Assembly (NCBI GenBank): GCA_012932295.1
Contig: JAAONU010000009.1
Coordinates: forward strand, 9,775,535 to 9,839,534
From: Cyclina sinensis
Taxonomy: Eukaryota > Mollusca > Bivalvia > Venerida > Veneridae
Direction: 5' to 3'
Length of the DNA: 64,000 bases
This document shows positions 1-12,263 of the stretch, one piece after another (positions within the stretch are counted from its first letter, which is position 1; the number at the start of each line of letters is the position of its first letter). Both the position numbers and the translations under genes were made by a program. The notes under the pieces are model-generated. The model was not told the DNA's origin and did no database searches. It saw only the letters and a program-made list of their open reading frames with translations.

Positions 1-2171
1 GCATATTTCCGTCGTTTTCCGGTCGAATGTTTTTTAGCGAAGGTACTGTCTATGATTTGTGCAAATTTGGATACAGCTGGGCATATCTCCATAACTGCTG
101 GTTATATTTTGACGAAACTTCACACCGATAATCATAAGCAAGTGTAATTACGTGTGTTACTGACTTATACTGGTCGGGTGATTTCTAGCAGAGTTGCATC
201 CCTTGACTTTTTTTTAAATTTGAATTTCGTTGGGCATATTTCCTCAGCCGTTAGTTGGATTTTGAGGAAACTGCACAGCGCTGATCATGACCAAGTATTC
301 TTCAAGGTTAATGTCATGTTGGGGAGACATGTTTCAAAAACAATCTACAGTGGAACTTTCGAAAACCGAACACCTTTGGGACCAGCCAAAAAGTTCGGAT
401 TTTGGAAGTTTCCGGAATTCAGAAGTCCGAATGATCTGGACAAGTACAGGTGCCGAACACAAGTGGTTCTCTATGATAGTGAATGCAGTCAGTATTGTTT
501 AGCGTAACAGCGTAAGTATGTTTTCAAATACATATACATGTATATTATATTATGTGCAAACACGTTTCCATATACAAAGCTACAATTTGCATACCATTAA
601 AAACAGACAAGTATTTCATAAAATGCCAAAATTTAATGATGTTTTTATTTGCTCAATTTTGCTGTCTTCACCAATCGCCTTTCAAATTATAAAAGTTTGA
701 AAAAAAATCGCCAATTACAATAACCAACACGTTGGCCAATGCTGGTTAATTAATTACGCTTTTTTAGGCACCCAAATTACAATTTAATCCTTAAAGTTTC
801 TTGTAGCAAACACCTGTCATTAATCCACTAATCATCGCTTTGATTATTTACCGCTATTTAACTGTCCATATATCCGGCTGCATTTCAATCATGAATTGAC
901 AACTTTATATTCTAACGCGTCAAAATAAACGGTCACCGCTAATTGGTAAACAACAGATACAAACGTGAAATTTTTGCCGCAGGGTTTGCGATGTTGGGTC
1001 TGTCTTTTGCACTTTTTTATTTTTCCGGTATAGTTAAAAATATTGTTATCTAGAATAGCAATGTCCCTAGACTGACTATTATAACAGTTTAAATGGATTA
1101 ATAACCCCACTGTGCCTTTATATATTTCCCTCTTTCTCTGTAAATATGTATCCTTCCATATCTTATTATTTCAGGAAAATCTTGATATCCTTTCGTTCAC
1201 GTGCACTTCTCTCTCTTCTTCCCCCGCCCACCTCATACCTTAACAAATAAATGTTCCTAATGATGTATTGTCTGTCGTTTTTGATTTTTGATCAGTTAAA
1301 AAAAAGTGAGTTCTGCTGTAGCTCAAAAAAAGAAATTTTGTTAATATTTCATTAAAATTTTCAGAACGTTCTCGAAATTTCAAGCGATTTAAAAAAACTT
1401 AATTTCCTCATTCCGTTTAGTTTGGGTTAGTTTTTCAGGAAGTTTTTTTTGTGTAATTGCTTGAAATATTCCTTAACAATCATACACGTATTAAACATGT
1501 TGTTTTGATAATAAATTTGTAAACATTGATTAAATTTGCAATGAGTGGAATTATACTTTCTCAAAAACTTCTTGTTGAACCTTTGAAGAAGATTGCGACT
1601 TGTGATTTGGAGTATAATTTCATTAGAAATTGATTTGTGGGAGATAACTTGTGGACATTTGAGATATACAGCTGGAAGATTTTCTGAACAGTAACGGGAC
1701 TAAATTATTGGAGTGGAAGTAAGTTCGCAAAATACTAGGATATCTTTCAGTAAATGGACACTTGTGTTAAGCCTCGTCCGTGCAGGTTAAATATATATTA
1801 TTTACTTTTCACTAACTATTATAGAACATTGTGAAACTGAAAAATACTTATAAAATTTTCTCTGCTGAATTATAGGTTGGCAAAGTTGGTGTTTCCTTCC
1901 ACATATTGCCATTTCTATAACAATCTTTCAAGAGCAATGTTTCCAGGTACATTTAAACTCATTTTCCAGTAACTAAAATCGACTAACTCTTGAACATTTC
2001 AGAGGGAAGATAACATAATACACCTTTTCAATATTTTTAGTTATTCACTAGCAGCTGTCTTATATTGTGATATGTTTTCAATATTTTAAGTCCTTTTGTT
2101 TAAGTTAATTATTTTGAAATCAAAAGCACTAAAGGAGAGACAGGAGTAATATTGTTCTGAAGGTATGGCTC
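1..2171. other. No gene seen; degenerate repeats at the left edge
   Basis: No coding exon with plausible splice sites or recognisable protein similarity is seen here. The first 310 bases hold two or three diverged copies of a short sequence around the words 'gggcatat' and 'gaaact' (near 1, 80 and 233). Positions 350-440 carry several 'ttcgga/tccgaa' words of the kind found near pogo/Tigger-type transposon ends. The rest is unremarkable AT-rich DNA. The open frame at 154-507 lies across these repeats and is not supported as a gene. Confidence 0.45.
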
Positions 2172-4028
2172 TCACAAATTATACCCGAGCACAGATGTAT
2201 ATTCTTCGAACATATTTCTTGCGTACAGCCATGCCCCGAAACGGGCACGAGGATCAGCATGGCAAAGGACATGCGTAACATTTTTGTTCACCTCAAGGTA
2301 TAAAACATAAAAGCTGCCTACAGAAGGTACGACAACAGTGCCCGACTCGGTAATATTAGCGGGGAAGCCGTTCAGTATCAACCCTGCAGAGTCGAAGTTT
2401 GTCTCCAGTACAACTGATACGATGCTTGGGTCGTCAAATATTGTGGGAACAGCGAAAGTGTATCTGCTTCCATACTGATCCGTGGCTGGTATGACAGTAA
2501 GAGAGGGATCACCGTAAGTGCCCCAAGACCCATGACCATACTGCGTGACAAGTATATCTTTTGTTGACGTAATGGAGATTATTTCCGACGAGTAATAACT
2601 CCTAAAAATCGAGTCCTGCATATTCATTTGAACTATTTCTAATGGTGTTCCGAAAATATCCATTATGGTAACTTCTGTGTCACTTTCTGGGGCCACAACA
2701 CCGATAGAATGGTTTGACCTTGGTCTTTGGTATGGAATTATAAAAATGCGACCAAATGTATCAGTTGGTGGTACTGTTGACACAAGGACATCACAGTATA
2801 CCGCCGAGTGATCTGGTACATTTGCACACATATGACCGGCATGTACGGCTACCGATGCGTTAGCGGAAATCATTGTTCCAGCCAGTGATTCACTCCCAAC
2901 AGCCCGACGTTGATATGTCTGATACTTGTTCAGCATTATTGTTTCACTTGATCCGTTTGGATAGGTTAAACTGACCTGCGTAAAACTGTCCACTGCAACG
3001 ACAACAATCTGTCCAGTGCCCCACATGGTCGAGTTATGTGTATCAATGATGTATTCCTGGCCCAGTAGGTTTGTTGGAAGTTCAAGTGTTCCATCCGTAG
3101 ATCCTGATACCTGGTTAAACGAATAGAGGGCAATAGGTTGGTCAGATGTGACCTCCACACCATTTCCTGTAACGATACTGGCCAGTGCGGGCATTAGGTT
3201 GTTGGAATATTGCAGATAGAGATGACCGTTTACAACATGCTGTTCCTGACTGATATTCAGGTATGGTATGTTCACCAACACATTTGTCGGGCCAGGTACA
3301 GAGGAAACTATCATAAGACACGGAATACCGTCATTAAAGATGCCATTATTCATAAAACCTGTGACAAATTTTGTTCCAAACTGATTGGCCAGATTTTGTT
3401 CTGAAAAAGAAAACAATGGTTTATAATTGTTGCAGTATAAAAAATAATGGGTAATGAAATGAAATTCAGTGTGAATCCACGGCATAATACGATATCGTTG
3501 TTATCTTTCTGTGGCCATACTCATTTGGAACGGTATTTCAATTTAGAAATAATTTAGAGTATGTATAATTGGAAGTATGAAAATCTAACAAGACAGACTA
3601 ACAATCGACTTCTGTTATTTTGTATTTTAATAGTTTTCTCTCTTTTTTATACACGCTCATATTTTCTTTAGTGTTAACTGAACATAGTACCAGCCAATAT
3701 GATTAATTTCAAATCAGTACTATTTGTACCTACCTTGGTACATAAAGATGGTGACAACGTTGTTGTCTGCAATATTCGTAATGACAGCAGCCGTCGCTGT
3801 ACTCACGTGACATGTTTTGTCCAGTTTGCGGTAGGTCGCTGTTGTACGGTTGTAGATATTCTTACTTCCACTGGCACAGTCTGTCAGGGACCGCGCAAAA
3901 AAAGCGGAATCTGCATTACTCACATTCTTTGACGGCGAAATAAAAAAAGTTGTTTGTTCGAATTGTGCTTTGACTTTTACAGATCCAAATACGGCGAAAT
4001 ATATCATGACAGTCTGGGTCAAAGTCAT
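2172..4028 (-). CDS. Secreted IgGFc-binding-domain protein, two exons
   Basis: Two coding exons on the minus strand: exon 1 at 4028-3734 and exon 2 at 3400-2172 (TGA at 2174-2172), separated by a 333-bp intron with a donor (aag|gtaggt) and an acceptor after a pyrimidine run (tttctttttcag). The split codon is completed as Glu, and the 1524 coding bases give 507 residues. The start at 4028 is chosen because it opens directly onto a hydrophobic signal peptide (MTLTQTVMIYFAVFGSVKVKA, about 21 residues); the frame upstream lacks such a feature. From about residue 100 to 480 the protein resembles the IgGFc-binding N-terminal domain family (for example LYLQYSNNL, SDQPIALYSFN, AVHAGHMCANVP, FGRIFIIPYQRP, ILVTQYGHG). 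Several N-x-S/T sites fit a secreted glycoprotein. There is no von Willebrand D, EGF or membrane segment after the domain, so it seems to be a stand-alone extracellular form. Such proteins are mucus- or immunity-associated in other animals; the ligand here is unknown. Untranslated exons were not identified. Confidence 0.85.
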
Positions 4029-4381
4029 GGCTAGATAAAAATCGGCTCTTTTACGTTGTCTAAAAACACTGAAATTAAAAAGATGGCTTGCAGACGATAT
4101 AAATACCTTCTCAACGGGCACAAAGTTCCTATAATGGTAGACCACATGAATGTAATTATTAGTTTTTCGTGACCGCAACAGTAAAAATCTTTCTTTTTTC
4201 AAAGTGAGAAAGCAAAGAGTTTAAACATATAAAGATAAGCCTAAAATCGAAGATAAAATCCGAATTCGTTTTACAAACATTAAATTTTGGAAGTTTTATC
4301 TGCATAATTAGATTGAGAATTTACTACCTACCATAATCTTATTAACAAGGTTATTTTATGGAACGCCGGTACTGTCTTTTA

Positions 4382-5220
4382 TTGTCGTTAGCATGTTTTA
4401 TGTTATCTGTTTAAGCTCACCTGTGCTCAAGGTGAGCTTTTGTGTGTGGCGTGCGTCGTCCATTTTTTTAAGTAACATCCCATCCTAAACCACTTGCTTG
4501 AATTAAATTAACTTAGCTTATCCAATATCTAACGAGCAATAAGGCTGGGATGTCCCTTGCTTGAAGCTCTACCAAAGTTGTCCCAAAGTTAAAATTCCAC
4601 AACTTTTGTTCCTCGGCAACAGAAAGGAAATACTTTGAAAATCTTCTCGTCTGATCCCCAAGGCCAAGAGCTTAGAAATTTGGCATGCGTGTTCAACTAG
4701 AGGTCTTCTACCAAGCCGAGAAGGTACGTTGTTCAAATTATACACCATTTGGATCATTAATAGCCCTGTTCCAGGGGGTCACTTGATTTTACAGAGTTAT
4801 ACAGGGAAGACTTAAAAATCCTCTTGTCTCAAACGGTATTTTGATATTTTGTATGTTGCATTGTCTAGTGGATCTATACCAAGTTTATTCGAGTAATTTT
4901 CTCCTTGGGTCAAATTTGGCCCCGCCCCTGGATTACTATTTTATGTAAACTATTTAATCTTTGAAAATCTTTTTGACAGAAACCGTAATCTCTAGACCTT
5001 AGATATTTTGTATGTAGAATTGTATAGTTGACCACTACAAAAAAAATCATTTTGTTTTACGTTGAGTTGTGAAGGAAAAATTTTGAAAATCTTCTTATCT
5101 GAAACTGTATGCCTTAGAGCTTCGATATTTTGTATGTAGCATTGTCTAGTGGATAAATACGAATATATTTCAAATTATGTGCCTGGAGTCAACATTGTTC
5201 ATCTTGTATTATACTATGGT
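4382..5220. repeat. Dispersed bivalve-type repeat ('tgagcttttgtg' family)
   Basis: The block starts with a short palindromic head (gctcacctgtgctcaaggtgagc, about 4414-4437) and continues with the wording of a dispersed repeat common in bivalve DNA: 'ctaccaaagttgt' (4570), 'gccctgttccaggggtcac' (4760) and 'ggtcaaatttggccccgccc' (4908). A reverse-oriented relative of the head closes the repeat near 33460-33495. No coding content is seen. The family assignment is from recall of bivalve genomic sequence, not from a search. Confidence 0.5.
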
Positions 5221-6012
5221 GGTAGGTATTTCGAGCAGGAGCAGTGGTCAAGGGGTTAGAGCTCCGCACTGGTTGAACAGCCAATGAAAAAAACTTGACA
5301 TACACACACAAAAAACAAACTCCTGACGTCAGCTTGATTGAATCCAAACAAACTTAGTGAAAGAAAGCAAGCTTATCTACAAAATAAAAGATTTTAACGC
5401 GAAGCACAAACACATAATATAAATGAAGGGATTTAAGTGGGTAAAATGATGATGTATTATTTACATTAAATATTAGCGTAAATTACTATTCAGACAGTGA
5501 CAGAAACATCAAATATAAGCAGATACAAGCAAAGCATTGATGCAAAGCATCAAAGGGCGTCCAAAGGAATGTTTAAAAGCAAGAAATGCAGCAAGAGACA
5601 ATGAACTAGTAGACATCTGATGATCAGATAAATTCTTATAAACTTTTCAATGGTTAATTTGGATTTGTAGGTAGATGAATGGGCAAACGAAATACACAAG
5701 TTGTTCATCCTGAACTTTGGTTGGTTTGCTAGAGATTAGAATATCAAATGTATTTTCTTTGGAACATGCAAAACAGTAGTCAAAATGTACTAAGTCTGTT
5801 TAATGTCAAATTTAAAAAATGGTTTCAATTAATACTGGAAGTAGAACACACACTGGAATGAAACATATAGGACGAATGTCAGTGACTAAATTCAGGACTT
5901 TTTTGTAAAACATGCCAACAAAAATAATGGTACATTAAAATATCAAGAATAAATTTGCATGGCATGTTGATATGGTGAATCATTATTTATCAATTCAAGG
6001 GAAGACTGACTT

Positions 6013-6372
6013 TTAGACAGGTATGAGGAAAATGTCAAGAACTATTATTTGGCACAGTTCAGAATAAAAATTACAAAATCTCACAATAATACATGGTATT
6101 TGTGGGACAGAATTTATGGAATATATTACAAGACGAAAGTTTCTGTTGTTAAATGTCACAGTATTTGGCAAATCAACATGACTAAGATACCTAATCATGC
6201 CCAGGTTTCCACTCAAATCACCATAAAATTGATAGCCTTGAAACAAAATGGAATCAACTTTTTGCGGCGAAAATTCGGGTCGATTGAGATATTCTCGGTT
6301 AAAAAATGTCAGAAGTGCAATCAGGGCCATAGCTGTGCATTGCATGCCGCGAAATGGACTAAAATATGGCAA
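6013..6372 (-). pseudogene. Fragment of a cysteine-peptidase-like transposon protein (C76/OTU-like)
   Basis: The minus frame of about 119 codons reads like the catalytic start of a cysteine-peptidase-like domain found in large transposon-type proteins of fish and invertebrates. A glycine-rich lead with a putative nucleophile Cys (FRGMQCTAMALIAL) comes first, followed by SPQKVDSILFQGYQFY, then SHVDLPNTVTFNN. The C-terminal piece (VRFCNFYSELCQ ... FLIPV) fits the end of the same domain, but the middle, where the His/Asp region should be, is missing. The frame is therefore probably a deletion remnant. A TAG precedes the first conserved residues, so no start can be assigned. The family call rests on remembered similarity only. 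The opposite strand is also open (6049-6378), probably by chance. Confidence 0.35.
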
Positions 6373-6432
6373 CCTTGATGCATATTTCCAAAATAAAACC
6401 TCTTACTATCTTGACTCTAAGCTGCTGCGGCT

Positions 6433-7098
6433 CCAAAAAATGGCGGGATATTGAAATCACGAGACTGTCTCGACCAATCGTAAAATATATATAGACTGTT
6501 TCTAGGCTTTCATTGCGCTGACCTCGGGAACCAAACACCAAAAAACGAAGTGCGCGATTAATTAACCGTGAGAACCTACGGAAACAAATATGATAATAAT
6601 ATCATAATAACAGTTCGTAATATGAAATGGCTGAGGTTTATTTTTTATCTAAAATATTTTTTTTATAAATAAATTTATAAAAAGTGCAATTGATTGTTGA
6701 ATATGTTTGCATTCATTTCATTTCCTGCAAAATTCTCCAGTCCGTTATTCATAACCATATAGCTCAAAAAAATGCGGGATATTGAAATCACGTGACTGTC
6801 TCGACCAATCGTAAAATATATATTATATAGACTGTTTCTAGTCTCATTGCGCTGACCTCGGGAACCAAACACCAAAAGACGAAGTGCGCGATTAATTAAC
6901 CGGAAAGAACCTACGGAAACAAATATGATAATAATATCATTATAACAGTTCGTAATAAGAAATGGCTAAGGTTTATTTATTATCTTAAATATTTTTTTTA
7001 TAAATAAATTTGTAAAAAGTGCAATTTATTGTTAAATATGTTTGCATTTCGTTTCATTTCCTGCAAAATTCTCCAGTTCGCTATTCATAACCATATTG
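6433..7098. repeat. 331-bp tandem duplication, two copies
   Basis: Two head-to-tail copies, with the shared word 'gcgggatattgaaatcacg' starting at 6443 and 6774 (spacing 331). Both contain 'ctgtctcgaccaatcgtaa', 'gcgctgacctcgggaacca', 'gcgcgattaattaacc' and the same AT-rich end ('aaaaagtgcaatt' ... 'ctgcaaaattctccag'). Differences are scattered single bases and a few short indels. No coding function is evident; the matching minus-strand open frames in the two copies simply reflect the duplication. Confidence 0.85.
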
Positions 7099-7099
7099 C

Positions 7100-8079
7100 G
7101 ACATGAATGACAGTCAATAACAACAACAAATACCCTTTCACAAAATCTGAACTCATTCCATAAAGGGCGTCGCGCTTCGGCGCGGAAGTCAATCATGGAA
7201 TTTTACTCAGACACCTAGTCACATCAGTGATATTCTCGAATAGATATCTTATGTCATTGCCCGTAAGATATTGGACTGAATTGTAAAGTATCTTGATCTT
7301 GCAGATAATTTACTAAGAAGAAATATGTTGTGAAAATTACAACATTGTCAATATTGTTACTGAATTAACATACTTTGAAAAATCGATAGTCCTGCATGAA
7401 ATACACTTTGTACATATACATACAGATAGTATTAGCAAAAAGTTGAAAACAATCGTTTTTTCGTTTTTAGGGATTGTATGCTCAGTGACACTGTCACCTT
7501 TGATTACTTGCAACAGTCTAGTCAATATCTCCAAAACAAGGTTACAGCACAATCACGTGCAAGAACTCTGTCTTAGCTATAACTCTTCAGGTATTGAAGG
7601 TAACAGAAACTTCAAATAATTGCAAAGTACACTCAGAAGGTCTGTCACTCTTAAAGACAAAGACATTTTAAAGATCATGGTCATAGACACAGCTTGGTCC
7701 AATTTTGATTTAATTATGTAGAATAGAGTACTTTGTTCAGTACATACTTAGAAACAACGATTTATTTAGGCAAAAGTTGATGATTTTAATTGTTATTTAT
7801 TTAAAAGATAGAAATAGCAAATAAGTAGAAATTGCTTTTCGTAGAAAAAAATAACGAATGTTTCCACAGTAAGGTTTTGTGGAATCCCGTCCAACAGTAT
7901 AGGGGCAGTTGAAAAATACAACGTAGGCACTATAACTTCTTTGACAAACAATGAATTTGGTAGCATATAATTTCAAAAATACAGAAATAGTTTTCAGGAA
8001 TAAGAATTACAAAACTTGGCTCTTTACTGCCGTTACTACAGTATGACTGTCGATATCAGAATAGGTCATTTTACTAAGG
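7100..8079. other. No gene seen
   Basis: About 1 kb without a recognisable exon, RNA gene or repeat. A short GC-rich hairpin (gcgcttcggcgc) lies near 7171. The AT-rich open frame at 7337-7552 on the minus strand has no recognisable similarity. Confidence 0.4.
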
Positions 8080-8286
8080 TCACATTGTACGTTTCGTTCG
8101 ACGATACACTGTGCATTCTGAAATGCTTGATATATTGCTGAAGTGTGCATCTAGACGTTCTTCCAACATTTGTTTGGGAATTCCAAACTGTCTGTTATTG
8201 TCAGCATTACTGCATGGATTCACTGACATCTGCCCTCTGCCATCTGCATTTCCGTAAGATACACATTTCATGCGCAAGGTCATCAT
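8080..8286 (-). pseudogene. Possible remnant of an HTH / integrase-type transposon protein
   Basis: The minus frame contains RQFGIPKQMLEERLDAHFS followed by SISECTVYRRTKR. This arrangement resembles the GRP-(I/L)PKEQLE ... SxxTVxRR helix-turn-helix found near the start of integrase-core proteins dispersed in bivalve genomes. The match is short, the first helix is degraded and nothing downstream continues it. It is recorded as a weak lead only. Confidence 0.2.
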
Positions 8287-8492
8287 GTCTGATCAATTTA
8301 CATAGGCCTATAAACATTTCATTTTGTAAACTGGTAACTTATACACAATACCTTGGGTAAAAAATTTTGTTTTACAAAACATAGGATATTCTTACCTTGT
8401 CCAGACTTTTGATACACGCTTGCATTTTCACCAAAGCGAGTTGAAGAAAAAATCTTTGCAAAAAAGTCTCGGGATTTAACATCAAAGCATCC

Positions 8493-9004
8493 TCCTAATA
8501 TAATAATGTATACAGGCTAAATACTCAAGTTTACTCATAATGTAATAATGTATGCAGACCAAATACTCAAATTTGCTTATATTATAACAGTGCATACAGA
8601 CCAAATACTCAAGTTTGCTCATAATGTAATAATGTACGCAGACCAAATACTCTAGATTGCTTATAATATAATAATGTATACAGACCAAATACTCAAGTTT
8701 GCTCATAATATGATAATGTATACAGATCAAATACTCAAGTTTACTCATAATATGATAATGTATGCAGACCAAATACTCAAGTTTGCTCATAATATGATAA
8801 TGTATGCAGACCAAATACTCAAGTTTGCTCATAATATGATAATGTGTACAGACCAAATACTCAAGTTTGCTCATAATATGATAATGTATGCAGACCAAAT
8901 ACTAAAATTTGCTTATTATAGAATAATGTATACAGAACATTTACTCAAATTTGTTTAAAACATAATAATGTAAACAGGGCAAATACTCAGATTTGTTTAT
9001 GATG
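8493..9004. repeat. 42-bp tandem array, left block (~12 copies)
   Basis: Head-to-tail units of 42 bp, with the core 'cagaccaaatactcaagttt' and spacer words 'gctcataatatgataatgta'. About 12 units are present, diverging at both ends. Because 42 is divisible by three, both strands stay open across the array (for example 8482-8898 minus, a 14-residue repeat), but there is no start context or similarity, so it is not regarded as coding. The array resumes at 9662 after an insertion. Confidence 0.9.
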
Positions 9005-9661
9005 TGAGAAATACAGTGTCTGTACTGCATTCAAGGCTATCAACATCCTCAGCTGGGTTCCATACATCCTTGAGTGTTTCGCCCCTTTGTGACCCAAAAC
9101 ACTCTAGTATGTTGGGCCACAGTGGTGATCAGGTCACTGTGTGTTGATAGCTAGCTCCAGCTTGTGTGGTTCCTACGGAGCCAAATCCAGCTTGACGCTT
9201 TCTCAGCAGCACTGCTCACTGCTTGGACAGCTGTCTTCCTGTTGCGTCCAGTGATTCCAAGAGCAGTGAACATTTTCCATACAGAAGCAGCAGGAAATCC
9301 TCTGCAACCAGCTTCAACGGGGAATAGCCAGGTACTCCAACCCTTCCTACGACATTCCTCAATCAACTCTGCATACTTTGTTGCCTTCCTTTCATAGCCT
9401 CGTCACATCGCTCTTCCCATGGGACTGTGAGCTCTATAACCACGATTTTCTTTCCGTGTGATGACCACACCACTATGTCTGGGCGTAGGGTAGTTTGGAC
9501 GACATCTGGGAACTGTAGCTTCCTCTCCAGGTCGACTTTAGTTTCCCATGACTGTGCTGTGGCCAGAACTCCAACTCTGCTTGAGTTTGGTGAAACCTTG
9601 GCTTCCTGTCCTTCCTTTACAAAAGGAATGAAAGTAACATTTGATTTTGCGGGTTGCTTCT
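9005..9661 (-). mobile_element. Retroelement 3' fragment inserted in the 42-bp array (PD-(D/E)xK-like region)
   Basis: The array is broken by about 655 bp carrying a minus-strand coding remnant from about 9661 to 9151. It reads VTFIPFVKEGQ ... LERKLQFPDVV, then RPDIVVWSS ... IVVIELTVPWEE, then EECRRKGWSTWLFPVEAGCR and AAEKASSWIWLRR. This is the C-terminal region of a transposon-associated protein seen in many marine invertebrates. The D ... ExT spacing recalls a PD-(D/E)xK nuclease fold; that fold assignment is inference. One base is lost near 9398, shifting the frame between 'WEERCDEA' and the 'EECRRK' half, so the copy is dead. Positions 9005-9150 are its non-coding 3' tail. No target-site duplication was resolved. 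Confidence 0.6.
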
Positions 9662-9790
9662 TATAATAATGTTTACAGACCAAATACTCAAACTTGCTTA
9701 TTATAGAATAATGTATACAGACCAATTACTCAGATTTGCTTATAATATAATAATGTATACAGACAAATACTCAAGTTTGCTTATACAGTC
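9662..9790. repeat. 42-bp tandem array, right block (3 copies)
   Basis: Three further units of the same 42-bp repeat ('cagaccaaatactcaaactt', 'cagaccaattactcagattt', 'cagacaaatactcaagttt') follow the inserted fragment in the same orientation. The insertion therefore split one pre-existing array. Confidence 0.85.
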
Positions 9791-10060
9791 CACACTCGGG
9801 ATGTCGAATTTGGTTAAGTCAAACTTCCAGGCTGAGTCGAATTAATTTTCAGGTCCAGACAATAAACCTTCTTTATTTTTTTATTTAATCCCTGTTAAGC
9901 CGACTTTGACACGTGCGAACTTCGGCTATGTCGATTGTATTTTTTGGTCCTGTCGTATATTTCCCAATGTATTTTCAACTCGGTAAGTCGAAGTGTGAAA
10001 ACTTATTGATTACAAGTTTTTTTCCCGGCGACTTCAAGGTGAGAACTGATCGGACTAATT
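9786..10060. mobile_element. Pogo/Tigger-like transposon end remnant
   Basis: Immediately after the array, the sequence starts 'acagtccacactcgggatg' and then repeats short words of the type 'tcgaa', 'gttaagtc' and 'tcggctatgtcga', ending near 'ctcggtaagtcgaagtgtg'. This wording matches the terminal region of pogo/Tigger-type DNA transposons as remembered from bivalve genomes. No transposase and no matching opposite end was found nearby, so it is treated as a solo end. Confidence 0.4.
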
Positions 10061-12263
10061 ACGCATGTCAAAGATTATTTATTGATTGCAACTTTACAAT
10101 TCATAATGATAGATTTTCACGACTACAGAAGACAGTGCCAGCGTTCTATATTATTTTATATTTGTTTTCTTATGAAGCTGTGTGATGTATCTAAAATGGG
10201 AGACAAAGGATGCTGATATTTAATACTAAAAATCTAAACCAACACGAAAAAGAAGCATTTACATTGATTTAAATCATTCGGTCAAACTGTTTAACTAGAA
10301 TCAAGTTCTAATAATTTACAGAATCAATCCTTAATAGATAAACTTGTTCGTAAGCATATCGCACATCAGCTTGTAAAAGTTTGTCTTGCCTTATTCGCGA
10401 TATCCTGCTGTGTTGTGGAAATTATTCGATCACATTTACTAATTGGGTTTTATTTTCTATTAAAATTACAAGGTACCATCAGAGTAAAGTAAATACTTCT
10501 CTTTAATGAAATTCTCGCCCAGGAGATTTGGAGCTGCCGTGACCATTGTATAATTGTTTTGAATCATTGACAATTGTGAAAATCAATTTTATAGTCTAAA
10601 ATGAAGCTGCTGATAAATTTTCAAAATTGATCAGTTTTGCATTTATATATATTGACAGTTCTTATTTAGACAAGAAAAGGAACAGATCGGTTGTCAAGAG
10701 GTTATGCGTCAGACTATTAATATTGTGGCAAATGTTTTGGCAAATGTTTGGGACTTGTACTACACTTTAAAACAATGGTGTTTCAGTGCAGCCAAGTGTT
10801 TTTGTCCTTATGTAACGATAAATTAAATTGAATGTTTAACTTTAAGGCTTTCGTTTTAAGTCGTTAAACACTGCTAATGAAAAAGAAGGAGCTTGTTTCG
10901 ATCTTGAATAGATTCTCAATTCTTGCTATACGTACATAAATCCTAAAATGACGGAACTCTCCTGGAAATATTGGTCACAAGATAGTACCAGAATTATACA
11001 TGTAGCAAAAAGGATTAAGTCTAGCATTATTTTAACTTTAACGGAGTGTTACCTATCTCCGCAGCAGATTCTAGAAAACCCATAATTATGTCTCCGTAAC
11101 AGGAGGTAGAAATGACAGAAATCTCCGATACAGATGATGGGAATATCACTTATCTAGGAATATAGATTAGGTCATAACATGCAGATGAAATAAAAATATC
11201 AATTTCTGACTTAACAGCTACGCTTTTTGCTACAAGTTTAGTTTGTTTTTATTTTAAATGCAAGTTAAGGGACAGAGCTACGTAGATCCCTAGCACCGGT
11301 GTTCTCCATAGCCCATTTTGATGTAATTATATGAGTATAAAGATGATTTCGATTATATACATATCGGTATAGAAATTTAATTTATTTTTTAACCTGGCAA
11401 AAAAAAAGATGGTCACGATGACTTTAAGCAATGTGCTTCATGTATGCCTAATGAAGGAGCATAAAGCCAAGTGAAACATAAACTATCATACAATATACAT
11501 ACAATATGTATATCAAAAGTAAAACTACAGTCCAAAAAAAATCTGAACAAATGGAAATATGGCCAGGAACGAGACAAAAAGTAACACTTAAACAAGATGG
11601 TCAATATCGCTCTACATCGCTCACCTAAGTAACATTGCCCTCATTCTGTCATAGACCTATAGGACTCTATCTTAGCTTATTGCTTAGTTTAAGACCATAT
11701 TTGATTAAGTTTTAAACTTGACCTAGGCGTCAAGACAGATGATCTCACAACAGGAAAGGGTTCAAATGGGGCTTTTAATCATCTCACATGTACACAGAAA
11801 GTAACAAAGAAAAGAATCAATTTCTGTCTATAGGTAGTTCAGTCACTTACTCATTCATTTACTTAATTGCTCAACCACTTCTGTTAACAACACCAAGCAC
11901 AGAAACTTATACACATGGCGAATCTATAGATAAATAAAATGAAACAAACGAGTATTATTTTATTTTATGAGTTTTACTGGCGTTTACTGACCCAGAAAAA
12001 AGTTTACTCAAACCCAACAGCCTCGCTATTTATAACCCTATTTATTAGCAGTCCTTATACGGGTATTGTGGATTGTTTATTTAGACTAGGTCATATGCGG
12101 GAAAAACTGATAATTCCACAGAATATTGTCTTATTATTTAAATATTTCGGCAAGTTTAATGATAACTCATAAGTAAAAGCGCATTGAAAATATTTCATAG
12201 TCGAGCTATTTTTCATAGTCACCCTTAAGAAGCTTTTAAATTCGTTTCAACAGACTACCACTA

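Noticed and set aside
154..507. 117-codon open frame near the left edge
   Set aside because: It crosses diverged repeat copies, has no family resemblance, and a second frame on the same strand is open over the same region.
6049..6378. Plus-strand 109-codon frame
   Set aside because: Antisense to the peptidase-like fragment; no similarity and no codon pattern of its own.
8482..8958. Open frames on both strands with a 14-residue repeat
   Set aside because: By-product of the 42-bp period of a non-coding array.
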